Shown here piece by piece: positions 1 through 7,405 of a stretch of 48,276 nt of DNA. Every line of letters begins with the position of its first letter. Positions within the stretch are counted from its first letter, which is position 1. Below the pieces are notes generated by a model. That model worked only from the letters and a program-made list of their open reading frames with translations. It made no database searches and was not told the origin of the DNA. This stretch comes from Candidatus Pacearchaeota archaeon (GTDB taxonomy: Archaea; Nanobdellota; Nanobdellia; Pacearchaeales; DTIR01). The stretch lies in assembly GCA_018303805.1 (NCBI GenBank), contig JAGVXL010000001.1, positions 61,932 through 110,207 of the forward strand, given 5' to 3'. A program made the position numbers and the translations under genes.

Positions 1-450
1 AGGAAACTTCATTCCTGAATCAAGCTTCTCAATGCCTGTTGAGAAAACCTGGAATCTGGGAGTTGGAATGCCATGATACAACAAAACTCTCTTAGTCATG
101 GCTTTGTCAAGGCATATTGCAAGGCAAAGGGGGCTGGAGCCAGAATACGGGATTTGCATGTATTCAAGCAGCAAAGGAATCTGCGCCTCCCTGCTTCTGC
201 CGTAAAGCCCCTCGGCTATATTAAAAACAAAATCCGGCCTGCTTTCCCTGATTTTGAAATATGCGGTTTCATCAGCATTTATAATCTTTGTGTCAATTCT
301 CTTTGTTTTTTTCCCCGCAAAGCTGGCTTCAACCGCTTTCTTTATCGCATTGACAGTCTCAACAGAGTCAAATTCTGCATACTTGTCATGAACCTCCCCT
401 TTTCCATTTCCCGCCCTTTTTTTTATATTGCACAACAACGCAACTTTCAT
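1..450 (-). CDS. ddl: D-alanine--D-alanine ligase-like ATP-grasp protein, 3' end cut by the window
   Basis: The minus-strand frame opens with ATG at 450 (MKVALLCNIKKRAGNGKGEV) and stays open for 150 codons to the window edge, so the C-terminal part is missing. The visible part is the N-terminal domain and the start of the central domain. Segments such as DFVFNIAEGLYGRSREAQIP and YMQIPYSGSSPLCLAICLDK match the region of Ddl enzymes that shapes the dipeptide site and leads into the ATP-grasp fold; the family joins two D-alanines using ATP. Substrate is inferred from family only, and related ATP-grasp ligases are possible because the catalytic C-terminus is not visible. It is divergent from the NFACT-R gene, and uppP, another envelope-type gene, lies close by. 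Confidence 0.8.
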   Translation of the reverse strand, partial: MKVALLCNIKKRAGNGKGEVHDKYAEFDSVETVNAIKKAVEASFAGKKTKRIDTKIINADETAYFKIRESRPDFVFNIAEGLYGRSREAQIPLLLEYMQIPYSGSSPLCLAICLDKAMTKRVLLYHGIPTPRFQVFSTGIEKLDSGMKFP

Positions 451-461
451 GAATTAATTAA

Positions 462-470
462 ATTTATAAT
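462..470 (+). promoter_or_regulatory. TATA-like promoter for the NFACT-R/uppP/CRM genes
   Basis: TTTATAAT-type box about 31 nt before the ATG at 493. That spacing fits an archaeal TATA box serving a nearly leaderless transcript. Confidence 0.45.
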
Positions 471-492
471 CCTTAAAAATATTTGCTAATAT

Positions 493-918
493 ATGGCAGC
501 AGAAACTAAATCAATTAGGGCAGAAAACTGGAAAAGATACAGATTGCTCTCAACATCCCTAGGCAATCTTGTGGTATGCGGCAAGAATGCAGAGCAGAAC
601 GAGGAAGTTGTAAAAAAATTTATGGGGAAGGATAATCTCATTATTCATACAAAAGAGGCAGGAAGCCCTTTCTGCATTCTCTTGGACAAGCCAAAAAAAC
701 CAGGCAAAAAGGATTTGCATGAAACTGCAATCTTCTGCGCAAAATACAGCCGTGACTTTAAGAAAAACAAAAGGGATGTTGAGGTCCATGCATTCATCGG
801 CAAGGACGTTTACAAAGGCAAAAGCATGAAGGCAGGAACTTTTGGAGTAAGGAAAATCAGAAGCAGGATTAAAGTGAAAAAGCAAGAGATAGAAAATTTC
901 AATGACCAGACATGTTAA
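493..918 (+). CDS. NFACT-R (DUF814) RNA-binding domain protein
   Basis: A 141-residue protein matching the stand-alone NFACT-R domain found at the C-terminal side of RqcH/Tae2/NEMF. Typical signs are the opening NWKRYRLLSTSLGNLVVCGK, the segment IIHTKEAGSPFCILL, and the later DLHETAIFCAKYSRDFKKNK. NFACT-R is thought to bind RNA in ribosome-associated quality control; the NFACT-N and helical parts are absent, so this is the short single-domain form. Its last 7 bases overlap the start of uppP, which implies translational coupling. The direct role in this organism is not shown by the sequence. Confidence 0.8.
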   Translation: MAAETKSIRAENWKRYRLLSTSLGNLVVCGKNAEQNEEVVKKFMGKDNLIIHTKEAGSPFCILLDKPKKPGKKDLHETAIFCAKYSRDFKKNKRDVEVHAFIGKDVYKGKSMKAGTFGVRKIRSRIKVKKQEIENFNDQTC

Positions 919-1691
919 ACCTTCCAGAATCAATCCTTCTTGGAATTGTGCAGGGAATAACAGAATGGCTTCCGGTAAGCAGTTCAGGGCATCTTGTTCT
1001 AGCACAAAAATTTATTGGCATAGACGTTCCAGTTGCCTTTGACATCTGGCTGCATTTGGCAACCTTGCTCGTTATTTTCCTGTTCTTTTGGCAGGACATA
1101 AAAAAGATTTCCAATGCAGCATTAAAATGGCAGACAAAGACAGCAGAATTCAAAACTGCAATCTATATGATAACCGCGACAATTGCCACAGCAATTGTTG
1201 TTTTTCCTTTCAAGAATTTGTTTGAGAGGGCATTTTCTAATTTGCCTGCAGTTGCATTTGGCTTTCTTGCAACAGGCATGCTTCTCTTATTATCAGGCAG
1301 AAGACAAGGAAACAAAAAAATAAACAGCCAGTCAGCAATCTTGATTGGCATTGCGCAGGGGCTTGCGTTCCTGCCGGGGATATCAAGGAGCGGCTCAACA
1401 ATCTCGACTGCCCTGCTCTTAAAAACAAAAAAACTGGAGGCATTCAAATTTTCATTTTTGATAGCCCTGCCCGCAATTTTAGGGGCATTTGTATTAAAAA
1501 TTCCGGAATTGGCAGGCAGCGGCATTCCAGCAGCCACCATGGCGGCAGGATTTATTGCAGCATTTTTAGCCAGCCTTGTTTCCCTTGCAGCATTAAGAAG
1601 GATATTGCTAAAAAACAAATTGCATTATTTTGCTTATTATTGCCTTATTATTGCAGCACTAACTTTAATAACCCATTTCTCCAAAATTTAA
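912..1691 (+). CDS. uppP: Undecaprenyl-diphosphatase (UppP/BacA family)
   Basis: A 259-residue polytopic membrane protein with both signature motifs of the family: QGITEWLPVSSSGHL (residues 14-28) and PGISRSGST (155-163), which hold the catalytic Glu, Ser and Arg residues. The family removes a phosphate from C55 or similar polyprenyl diphosphates and so recycles the lipid carrier used for glycans and cell-wall precursors. In archaea the carrier is more likely a dolichol-type lipid; that is inference. About eight hydrophobic segments are visible and the length is typical. The start overlaps the upstream gene by 7 nt. Confidence 0.92.
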   Translation: MLNLPESILLGIVQGITEWLPVSSSGHLVLAQKFIGIDVPVAFDIWLHLATLLVIFLFFWQDIKKISNAALKWQTKTAEFKTAIYMITATIATAIVVFPFKNLFERAFSNLPAVAFGFLATGMLLLLSGRRQGNKKINSQSAILIGIAQGLAFLPGISRSGSTISTALLLKTKKLEAFKFSFLIALPAILGAFVLKIPELAGSGIPAATMAAGFIAAFLASLVSLAALRRILLKNKLHYFAYYCLIIAALTLITHFSKI

Positions 1692-1703
1692 AATAAACTG
1701 AAC

Positions 1704-1958
1704 ATGAAGCCAATTGGGATATGCACAATGCAGATAGGAAAGAACGGCCTGACAAAAAATATTATAATGGCGATAGGTGACGCCTTTGCAGCTCATGGAA
1801 ACATAAAAATTTCTGTGTTCAAGTCAGCAACACAGGATAAAAGAGAAATTGAAAAAATGGCATTGGAGATATGCACGGCATTGGGCAGGAAATTCACATA
1901 CAGGGTTGTGGGGCACACAATTTTCCTCAAAAAATGGAAAAAACCAATGAGAAGATGA
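1704..1958 (+). CDS. CRM-domain (YhbY-like) RNA-binding protein
   Basis: An 84-residue single CRM domain. The stretch MQIGKNGLTKNIIMAIGDAF resembles the IGKxGLT loop of YhbY/CRS1 proteins, which corresponds to a GxxG RNA-binding loop, followed by KISVFKSATQDK and a C-terminal strand VGHTIFLKK. Bacterial YhbY associates with pre-50S particles; archaeal members are presumed ribosome-assembly or RNA-binding factors. It starts 12 nt after uppP and probably shares its transcript. It ends 4 nt from the convergent gene at 1963. Confidence 0.85.
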   Translation: MKPIGICTMQIGKNGLTKNIIMAIGDAFAAHGNIKISVFKSATQDKREIEKMALEICTALGRKFTYRVVGHTIFLKKWKKPMRR

Positions 1959-1962
1959 GTTA

Positions 1963-2556
1963 TCAACCCAATAAATCAATCAAGGTATAGCCCTCTAACA
2001 CAACCTTATTGGATTCAAGAAAATCCTCAAGCTCTTTTTTCTTTGAGTAAAAATCAAACTCTCCAATCAAATCAATGCATCTCTTATCTATTAAATCGTC
2101 TTTATACAGAATTTTTTCAACACCCCTAACCAAGATGTCATCAGCCCTTATTACATTCCTCAAATTGGAGGCAATCCCTCCAAGTTTCCCTGCATCAGGA
2201 TATGGCGGCAAAATTCTCACGCCAACATACCTGCCTTCCAATAAATCGCCTTTCTTTATGTGGATTATATAATCTTCATTCGCAGCAGCGCCTGAAACAT
2301 CCCAGTTCTTGTCATGCCCAGCCAATCCAACCCTGTTTCTCAACAATTCAACAATCTCCCCAGAATAATCCTTCTGCCCCTCCAGATCTAAGTCACCGTC
2401 TATAAACACGCCGGGCATTTCAATTTTTCTCTTCAATCTTGCCAGCCCATTAAAAAAGGCATATCTCAAGCCCGGGATGTTGAAATATTTGAAATCCTCT
2501 CTTACGTCATCAATATTCCTCTCCTCAAAATGCACAAACCCCCTTACTTTATCCAT
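1963..2556 (-). CDS. Uncharacterised protein
   Basis: A 197-residue soluble protein starting with ATG at 2556 (MDKVRGFVHFEER); a TTG two codons further up is less likely. I do not recognise the family. Visible features are an N-terminal segment with PGLRYAFFNGLARLKRK, then GVFIDGDLDLEG and a basic-acidic C-terminal half with no membrane segment or metal-binding cluster. It is convergent with the CRM gene and divergent from eS19, so it is its own transcription unit. Base composition resembles its core neighbours. Confidence 0.7.
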   Translation of the reverse strand: MDKVRGFVHFEERNIDDVREDFKYFNIPGLRYAFFNGLARLKRKIEMPGVFIDGDLDLEGQKDYSGEIVELLRNRVGLAGHDKNWDVSGAAANEDYIIHIKKGDLLEGRYVGVRILPPYPDAGKLGGIASNLRNVIRADDILVRGVEKILYKDDLIDKRCIDLIGEFDFYSKKKELEDFLESNKVVLEGYTLIDLLG

Positions 2557-2607
2557 AATCAAGAGATAATGGCAACCTTTTTAAATCATTCTTTTTTAGA
2601 GTTAGAC

Positions 2608-3036
2608 ATGCCAGTAGAAATTGTTTACGAGGTTAGGGCAGACAAGTTTATAGCAGCATTAGCTTCAGAGCTTAAAAAGAAAGAGGAATTCAAGGTGCCT
2701 GACTGGGCCCTTTATGTCAAGACAGGCACTGCAAAAGCGAGGCCTCCGGAAAATGCTGACTGGTGGCATATAAGGGCCGCGAGCATATTAAGGCAATTAT
2801 ACACAAGAAAGGTTGTTGGAGTGAACAGGCTAAGGAATAAATATGGAAGCAAGAAAAACAGGGGAATGAAGCCCCCAAGATTCAAGAAATCAGCTGGAAA
2901 AAATATCCGGATGATTTTACAGCAGGCAGAGCAAGCCGGGCTTGTTGAAAAGATAAAGAGCAGGAGGTCTGGAAGAAGATTAACTGCAAATGGCCATGAA
3001 TTTCTTGATAATTTGGCAAAATCATTGAAGCAATGA
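2608..3036 (+). CDS. rps19e: Small ribosomal subunit protein eS19
   Basis: A 142-residue protein from ATG 2608 (MPVEIVYEVRADKFIAALAS). An upstream in-frame ATG at 2530 lies inside the divergent gene and would add 26 unconserved residues, so I reject it. Family signatures are VPDWALYVKTGTAKARPPEN, DWWHIRAASILRQLY and the C-terminal IRMILQQAEQAGLVEK, which form the winged-helix core of S19e. It works in the 30S head and late small-subunit maturation. It leads the archaeal eS19-PDCD5-eL39-eL31 cluster. Confidence 0.96.
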   Translation: MPVEIVYEVRADKFIAALASELKKKEEFKVPDWALYVKTGTAKARPPENADWWHIRAASILRQLYTRKVVGVNRLRNKYGSKKNRGMKPPRFKKSAGKNIRMILQQAEQAGLVEKIKSRRSGRRLTANGHEFLDNLAKSLKQ

Positions 3037-3058
3037 GGCATTTCTCTCCAAGACAAAA

Positions 3059-3358
3059 ATGGATAATAATACCGCTGATATAGAAAAGCAATTGCAGGAG
3101 CAGGTTGCGTTAACCCAGCAGCTGAAGCAGCAGCTTGCGGCTATAGAGTCTGTAGCAAAACAGAAGATGAGCAGGGAGGCAATAACGAGGTATGGCAACA
3201 TAAAAGTTGCCCATCCAGAAACAGCAGTCAGGGCAATTTCGCTTATTGCGCAGGCGGTTTCAGCAGGGCAGATTAAGGAAACAATGGGCGATGAGGAATT
3301 CAAGACTCTGCTGCAGGCAATCCAGCAGGGCAAAAAGGAATTCAAGTTCAAAAAATAA
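3059..3358 (+). CDS. PDCD5-family DNA-binding protein
   Basis: A 99-residue protein of the PDCD5/TFAR19 family. The helical N-terminus is rich in Gln and Lys, the middle has AKQKMSREAITRYGNIKVAH, and the C-terminus ends in KKEFKFKK, as in archaeal homologues. The family binds nucleic acid and, in eukaryotes, chaperonin; its role in archaea is open. It lies 22 nt after eS19, which is the standard archaeal neighbourhood. Confidence 0.92.
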   Translation: MDNNTADIEKQLQEQVALTQQLKQQLAAIESVAKQKMSREAITRYGNIKVAHPETAVRAISLIAQAVSAGQIKETMGDEEFKTLLQAIQQGKKEFKFKK

Positions 3359-3393
3359 GCTCTTTAAAAAAGACCTTGGAGAAAACTAATAAA

Positions 3394-3738
3394 ATGAGAA
3401 AATTTGGGTTATGCCCTGATTATGAAAGAAACCAATGGAAATCATTTTACAATTCACTCAAGCAGGCAAAAGGCAATGCGGGAAAACTCGAGGAGATTTA
3501 TGAAATACAGCTATTTCCTGCAGATGCAATCCGGCAGTCGAGATTCCACATGGTTGTAAGTTACAATGAAAACACAAAACATTTGGAAGACATTTTCAAG
3601 TCAAAGGGGAAGGCAGACAAGATACTGCTAAAAAACAAATTAAATATAGGCATGGCAGAGGTTCTGCCAGTATGGAAAATTTTTAAAGTAAACAAGGCAG
3701 ATAATAACAGGGAAAAGGTTTATGAAGAACAGATATAA
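3394..3738 (+). CDS. Uncharacterised protein inside the ribosomal cluster
   Basis: A 114-residue protein from ATG 3394 (MRKFGLCPDYERNQWKSFYN). A TTG at 3376 is in frame, but the GGAG in that stretch is better placed as a ribosome-binding site 13 nt before the ATG. The sequence is mixed alpha/beta with a single Cys and no transmembrane helix or recognised motif. It sits between PDCD5 and eL39, where most archaea have nothing. A 15-bp stretch across its leader (3368-3382) recurs exactly at 44169-44183 before pheS. Confidence 0.7.
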   Translation: MRKFGLCPDYERNQWKSFYNSLKQAKGNAGKLEEIYEIQLFPADAIRQSRFHMVVSYNENTKHLEDIFKSKGKADKILLKNKLNIGMAEVLPVWKIFKVNKADNNREKVYEEQI

Positions 3739-3753
3739 ATAATGAATTAAAAA

Positions 3754-3960
3754 ATGCCACACAATAAGATAACAAGCAGGAAAAGGCATCTTGCCAAACA
3801 TGGAAAAAGGACAAACTGGGCTCCGTTCTGGCTTATTCCCAAAGTGTTCGGCAAGGGCAAGAGGATACACCCCTCAAGAATAACTAGGTTAAAGAGAAAC
3901 TGGAGAAAAACAAAAATCCATCTAACGCCAAGGAGGTTAAAACCAGGGCATCTAGGTTAA
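3754..3960 (+). CDS. rpl39e: Large ribosomal subunit protein eL39
   Basis: A 68-residue, very basic protein. The pattern KRHLAKHGKRTNWAPFWLIP followed by HPSRITRLKRNWRKTKI matches L39e, in which a basic helix is followed by a Pro-Trp turn and an RxWRRxKL-like end. It is longer than the usual 51 residues because of an added N-terminal piece and a C-terminal HLTPRRLKPGHLG tail. L39e lines the peptide exit tunnel. The gene is 15 nt after the previous one. Confidence 0.88.
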   Translation: MPHNKITSRKRHLAKHGKRTNWAPFWLIPKVFGKGKRIHPSRITRLKRNWRKTKIHLTPRRLKPGHLG

Positions 3961-4018
3961 GAAAAAATCCTAGCATAAATTAACTCCAACAAACTAAAAA
4001 GTAACCAACAAATCTAAC

Positions 4019-4555
4019 ATGGCAAAAAAACAGGAAAAAACAGCTGTCTTGGAAAGAAACTACATAATCCCGTTAAGAAGGGCGTGGCAGAATGTCCCAA
4101 GATACAAAAGGGCAAACAAGGCAATCAAAACAGTAAGGGAATTCCTGGCAAGGCACATGAAAGTCAGGGATGGCATTAAATCAGTCAAGCTCAGCAAATT
4201 TCTAAACCAGGCAGTCTGGAGAAGAAGCATTAAAAAACCGCCGGCAAAAATAGAAGTCAAGGCAACAAAATATTCTACAGGTGAGGTTGAGGCAGAGCTT
4301 GCAAAGCTGGGTAAGCAAGAGGAGATTTTAAAGTCAAGGGAGAAATCTGAACAGGATAAAGCACAAGCCAAAAAGCAGGAGCAGGCAAAACAGGCAGAGA
4401 CAAGGCAGGAAACAGAGAAGAAGGCGGAAGAGGAAAAAAGAGCAGAGCAGCTGAAAGAAGAGGAAAGATTATTGCAGAAGGAAAAGCGGGACATTGAGAG
4501 GGAACTGATAAAGCCCAAGGTAACAGTCCAGCAGAGAAAAGCGCTTGAGAAATAA
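4019..4555 (+). CDS. rpl31e: Large ribosomal subunit protein eL31 with long charged C-terminal extension
   Basis: A 178-residue protein. Residues 12-82 are L31e: RNYIIPLRRAWQNVPRYKRA, then AIKTVREFLARHMKV and VKLSKFLNQAVWRRSIKKPP. L31e is usually 80-95 residues; here about 95 extra residues form a Lys/Glu/Gln-rich helix (about 100-170) predicted to be a coiled coil or single alpha-helix. L31e sits near the tunnel exit, so the extension could reach solvent or nascent-chain factors; this is inference. The usual next gene in this archaeal cluster, eIF6, is absent. Confidence 0.93.
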   Translation: MAKKQEKTAVLERNYIIPLRRAWQNVPRYKRANKAIKTVREFLARHMKVRDGIKSVKLSKFLNQAVWRRSIKKPPAKIEVKATKYSTGEVEAELAKLGKQEEILKSREKSEQDKAQAKKQEQAKQAETRQETEKKAEEEKRAEQLKEEERLLQKEKRDIERELIKPKVTVQQRKALEK

Positions 4556-4723
4556 TCCTGTCAGGGCATTTTCCAATCTGCTGGACTTTTATGAAAATTC
4601 TGGGATAAAAGTTAAAAATACTGTAAAATGCTAAAATTTAGTATACCTCATGAAAGTTTGATAGAAGAACACAATAATTATATCAAGAAAACTAATTATG
4701 ATAAAGCATAAAAAGGGGTTAAA

Positions 4724-5107
4724 ATGACACCAATTGAAATTCTTGCGTTGATATTTGCAATAGGGATTTTAGTTAAAATTATTGCTGTCTTAGTGAATCC
4801 AAAGTCCAATTTGAAGCTTGCCGAGATGATGCTTGAAGGCACAGGTGTTTTGAGAATAATCTACCTGATACTTCTGGCAATAACTGGATACTACCTGCTT
4901 TTAGAGCTGAACATAATCCAAATCTCAGCGGTAATGCTTTTTGCGCTGATTTTAGTGGCATTGGCATTTATACCCTATAATAAGCATGTTCTTGAGATAA
5001 GAAGGGAGCATGCAAAAAGCAGGAAAAAATTCCTGAAGCAGAACTGGCTTCAGCTGGTTATCGGGGCGGCAATTGCAATCTGGACGCTTGTTGCAATCCT
5101 CGCCTGA
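4724..5107 (+). CDS. Small multi-pass membrane protein
   Basis: A 127-residue protein with four likely transmembrane helices at about residues 3-24, 43-61, 65-86 and 108-127. A basic loop (HVLEIRREHAKSRKKF) lies between helices three and four. No family is recognised. AAGGGG 8-12 nt before the ATG is a plausible ribosome-binding site. The 168-base gap upstream holds no gene that I can support. Confidence 0.7.
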   Translation: MTPIEILALIFAIGILVKIIAVLVNPKSNLKLAEMMLEGTGVLRIIYLILLAITGYYLLLELNIIQISAVMLFALILVALAFIPYNKHVLEIRREHAKSRKKFLKQNWLQLVIGAAIAIWTLVAILA

Positions 5108-5111
5108 TTTT

Positions 5112-5414
5112 TTATTTTGCAAGAAAAACCACTTCATTTCGCGGAACATAAAATCTTGACAGCATGTGGTCTCCTGGGTTGTTTATCTCAACAAGAAAGC
5201 CGTTTTTCTGGGAATCAAGCAAATCCACCTTTGCCAAGCCATGCTCCTCGTCAATCTTCTTCACCAAATCACTTTTGTTTATAATGCACCAATCCGCTTT
5301 TTCATCAATAGCATATACATTTTCTGATAAAGCCCTGAAAATTAGGACACATTCCCTTGAAAAACAAATAGGCGCTGTTGGATAATACCTGCATTTCAAA
5401 TACGCCTTTGCCAT
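5112..5414 (-). CDS. Uncharacterised small protein
   Basis: A 100-residue protein from ATG 5414 (MAKAYLKCRYYPTAPICFSR); the TTG just before it is less likely. It looks like a beta-rich globular domain ending VPRNEVVFLAK, with two Cys in the first 20 residues and no membrane segment. No function can be assigned. It converges with the membrane-protein gene with 4 nt between the stops, and diverges from cbf5 over a shared 60-base promoter region. Confidence 0.65.
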   Translation of the reverse strand: MAKAYLKCRYYPTAPICFSRECVLIFRALSENVYAIDEKADWCIINKSDLVKKIDEEHGLAKVDLLDSQKNGFLVEINNPGDHMLSRFYVPRNEVVFLAK

Positions 5415-5474
5415 CAAAAATAAAGGAAAAAGGGGTTAAAATATTTTTATAAACGCCTTTTTCCTGCAATCCCA

Positions 5475-6332
5475 ATGGAAAAGGATATTGATTTGCACAG
5501 AAGCATAATCGTGATTGACAAGCCGGCAGGCATGACAAGCTTTCAGGTTACTGATTTTGTAAGGAAAGAGCTGGGCATAAACAAGGCAGGGCATTCAGGG
5601 ACTTTGGACCCTGAAGTTACAGGCGTCCTTCCGATTTTGCTAGGCAGGGCATCAAGAATGCTTGACTATTTCATCCATCAGAATAAGGAGTATGTCGGCA
5701 TAGCCCATTTGCATCAGGACATGGAAATTGAGAAAATAAAGAAGACAATCAAGGCAAAATTTCTCGGGAAAATAATGCAGTTGCCGCCTGTGAAATCAAG
5801 AGTAAAAAGGCAGGAGCGCGAGAGAGAAATTGTCAGTTTTGAAATTCTTGAAAAGCATGAAAAGGATATTCTATTCCTGGTAGAATGCGAGGCAGGCACT
5901 TACATCAGAAAACTGATACATAATTTAGGAGAAAAACTGGGCATAGGCATGCACATGTCTGAATTGAGAAGAACCAAGGCATCAATATTCCTAGAAAGCC
6001 AAGCGGTAACACTCTATGACTTTACAAAAGCAGCAGAGGAATTCAATCAGGGAAATCCTGAAAAATTAAGCAGAATGCTTCATCCAGCTGAAATAATAAC
6101 AAAAATCCTGCCAAAAATTGAAGTAAAAACAGAAGCAATAGAGATGCTGAAGCACGGCTCTCCCCTTTTTAGGGAGATGATTAAAAATCATGAAAATTTC
6201 AATAAAGGTGATTTCTTGGCAGTAATGAGCCAGGACAAACTTGTGGAAATCGCGCAGGCAGAATTAGAAAGCAGTTCCATAAAAGATTTGAAGTGCAATC
6301 TTGTCGCAAAACCCAAGACTGTTTTGAATTAA
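5475..6332 (+). CDS. cbf5: tRNA/rRNA pseudouridine synthase Cbf5 (TruB family)
   Basis: A 285-residue protein. The TruB motif GHSGTLDPEVTGVLPI carries the catalytic Asp at residue 45, and the N-terminal IDKPAGMTSFQVTDFVRK is typical. The C-terminal part (about 205-275, HGSPLFREMIKNHENFNKGD, then FLAVMSQDKLVEIAQAEL) is a PUA domain, which points to archaeal Cbf5 rather than bacterial TruB. Cbf5 acts in H/ACA guide RNPs with Nop10, Gar1 and L7Ae and can modify tRNA U55. It is shorter than typical archaeal Cbf5 (about 330). Its last nine codons, stop and spacer are repeated at 7133-7165. Confidence 0.93.
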   Translation: MEKDIDLHRSIIVIDKPAGMTSFQVTDFVRKELGINKAGHSGTLDPEVTGVLPILLGRASRMLDYFIHQNKEYVGIAHLHQDMEIEKIKKTIKAKFLGKIMQLPPVKSRVKRQEREREIVSFEILEKHEKDILFLVECEAGTYIRKLIHNLGEKLGIGMHMSELRRTKASIFLESQAVTLYDFTKAAEEFNQGNPEKLSRMLHPAEIITKILPKIEVKTEAIEMLKHGSPLFREMIKNHENFNKGDFLAVMSQDKLVEIAQAELESSSIKDLKCNLVAKPKTVLN

Positions 6333-6338
6333 AAAATG
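6306..6338 (+). repeat. Left copy of duplicated cbf5 3' end
   Basis: From GCA at 6306 through the stop at 6330-6332, the AAA spacer and the ATG of the next gene. The first 17 bases are identical to 7133-7149. The remainder differs only at codon third positions and in the stop codon, while encoding the same residues AKPKTVLN. The offset between copies is 827 bp. Confidence 0.85.
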
Positions 6339-7118
6339 GATACTCTTGAGGACATTGCTGTGGCAAGGGAGAAAGGGATTGAATTTGTTGATATATTCCA
6401 TGACACAAATGATATCCACAAAAGTGGAGGCGTAGTCCAGGGCATGCACCTTGCCGCCTTGACTTTAAAATCTTCATGGGATTTCTTTAAAGTGGACCCA
6501 TATGCATACATGCACAAATTAGACATAAAATTCAAATCTTTAACTTCATACGATGAAATTCTGTCTATAAAACATCAGAACGGTTTTCATGACAATGGGG
6601 ATGTCTCCATTTTAAGTTCTGGCTATAACTATAAACCAGACAAGAAAGAGTTTATTGAAATGCTGAGGAGATGTTCAAGAAAACCACCAGTCCAGCCAGC
6701 CAGAGAAAATATTGATTCTTATTTTATATACAAAACAGGCATACAAGGCAAATTTAGAAAATTCAAAGAAAATCTGAAAATGAAACCCTTTCTTTCAAAT
6801 TCCAGCCATACAAAGGAATTTTTCCTTTCATGTTTTGTTGCAGGGGCTTTGTGTGAATATATCAACCCTAATACACTGCCTTCTGGAAAAGTGGCAGTTT
6901 GGGCAAAGCAGGAGTTTAATTTTTATGGACTCCCAAAAACAGATGTGGATGATATGGGGGATATGACTATAGCTCTAAACAAGACAAGGGATACAGACAG
7001 GATTGTAATAATAAAAGAACATTTTTACATTGAAAATTCAGAGATTATAGATGGAACCTCTATCTTGTTTAAGGAAGAAAAAAGCAAGATAATGCCTTAT
7101 GAAACAAAAGGCAGTTAA
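6336..7118 (+). CDS. Uncharacterised protein inserted after cbf5
   Basis: A 260-residue protein starting 3 nt after the cbf5 stop. I do not recognise a family. It has a mixed alpha/beta, rather polar sequence with segments GIEFVDIFHDTNDIHKSGGV, HTKEFFLSCFVAGALCEYIN and DRIVIIKEHFYIENSEI, and no clear catalytic motif, signal peptide or membrane helix. The gene sits exactly between two copies of the cbf5 tail, so it looks like an insertion rather than a long-standing operon member. Codons are somewhat more AT-rich than in cbf5. Confidence 0.75.
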   Translation: MDTLEDIAVAREKGIEFVDIFHDTNDIHKSGGVVQGMHLAALTLKSSWDFFKVDPYAYMHKLDIKFKSLTSYDEILSIKHQNGFHDNGDVSILSSGYNYKPDKKEFIEMLRRCSRKPPVQPARENIDSYFIYKTGIQGKFRKFKENLKMKPFLSNSSHTKEFFLSCFVAGALCEYINPNTLPSGKVAVWAKQEFNFYGLPKTDVDDMGDMTIALNKTRDTDRIVIIKEHFYIENSEIIDGTSILFKEEKSKIMPYETKGS

Positions 7119-7132
7119 AGTTAGCAGCAAAG

Positions 7133-7165
7133 GCAAAACCCAAGACTGTATTAAACTGAAAAATG
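7133..7165 (+). repeat. Right copy of duplicated cbf5 3' end
   Basis: Non-coding today because it follows the stop of the inserted gene. Read in the cbf5 frame it gives LAAKAKPKTVLN and a stop, with codons GTA, TTA, AAC and TGA where cbf5 has GTT, TTG, AAT and TAA. The spacer AAA and the following ATG are placed exactly as after cbf5. Confidence 0.85.
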
Positions 7166-7342
7166 CCAAAAACTGAAAAATCCCTGGATGAAAAAATAGA
7201 GCCCCATATAGCATCAGAGATGTTTGAGCAGGCAGCTTTCTTGTACGGCTCACAAAGTGTGAAGGAAACAGTTAGGGTAATGAAGAAACTCGGCTTGGAA
7301 AGGGTTGCCAGGATTGCTTTGGGAGATTATTATACTCAATAG
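7163..7342 (+). CDS. Small uncharacterised protein, likely the original neighbour of cbf5
   Basis: A 59-residue protein, MPKTEKSLDEKIEPHIASEM and onward, ending LGLERVARIALGDYYTQ. It is mostly helical with no Cys or membrane segment, and the family is unknown. It starts 3 nt after the duplicated cbf5 stop, the same spacing as between cbf5 and the inserted gene. It was therefore probably translated directly downstream of cbf5 before the insertion. Confidence 0.6.
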   Translation: MPKTEKSLDEKIEPHIASEMFEQAAFLYGSQSVKETVRVMKKLGLERVARIALGDYYTQ

Positions 7343-7405
7343 AATCAGCCATTATTATTTCTTTTTAACAGCTGAAAAGAGAAGTCCGGGATATCCAGTT
7401 GAGAT

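Noticed and set aside
73-489. Plus-strand open frame of 138 codons
   Set aside because: It is antisense to the D-Ala-D-Ala ligase-like gene, whose protein sequence is clearly conserved; the plus frame has no recognisable sequence.
4628-4711. 27-codon open frame in the gap after eL31
   Set aside because: Too short, no coupling to neighbours and no conserved motif visible; possible but not supportable.
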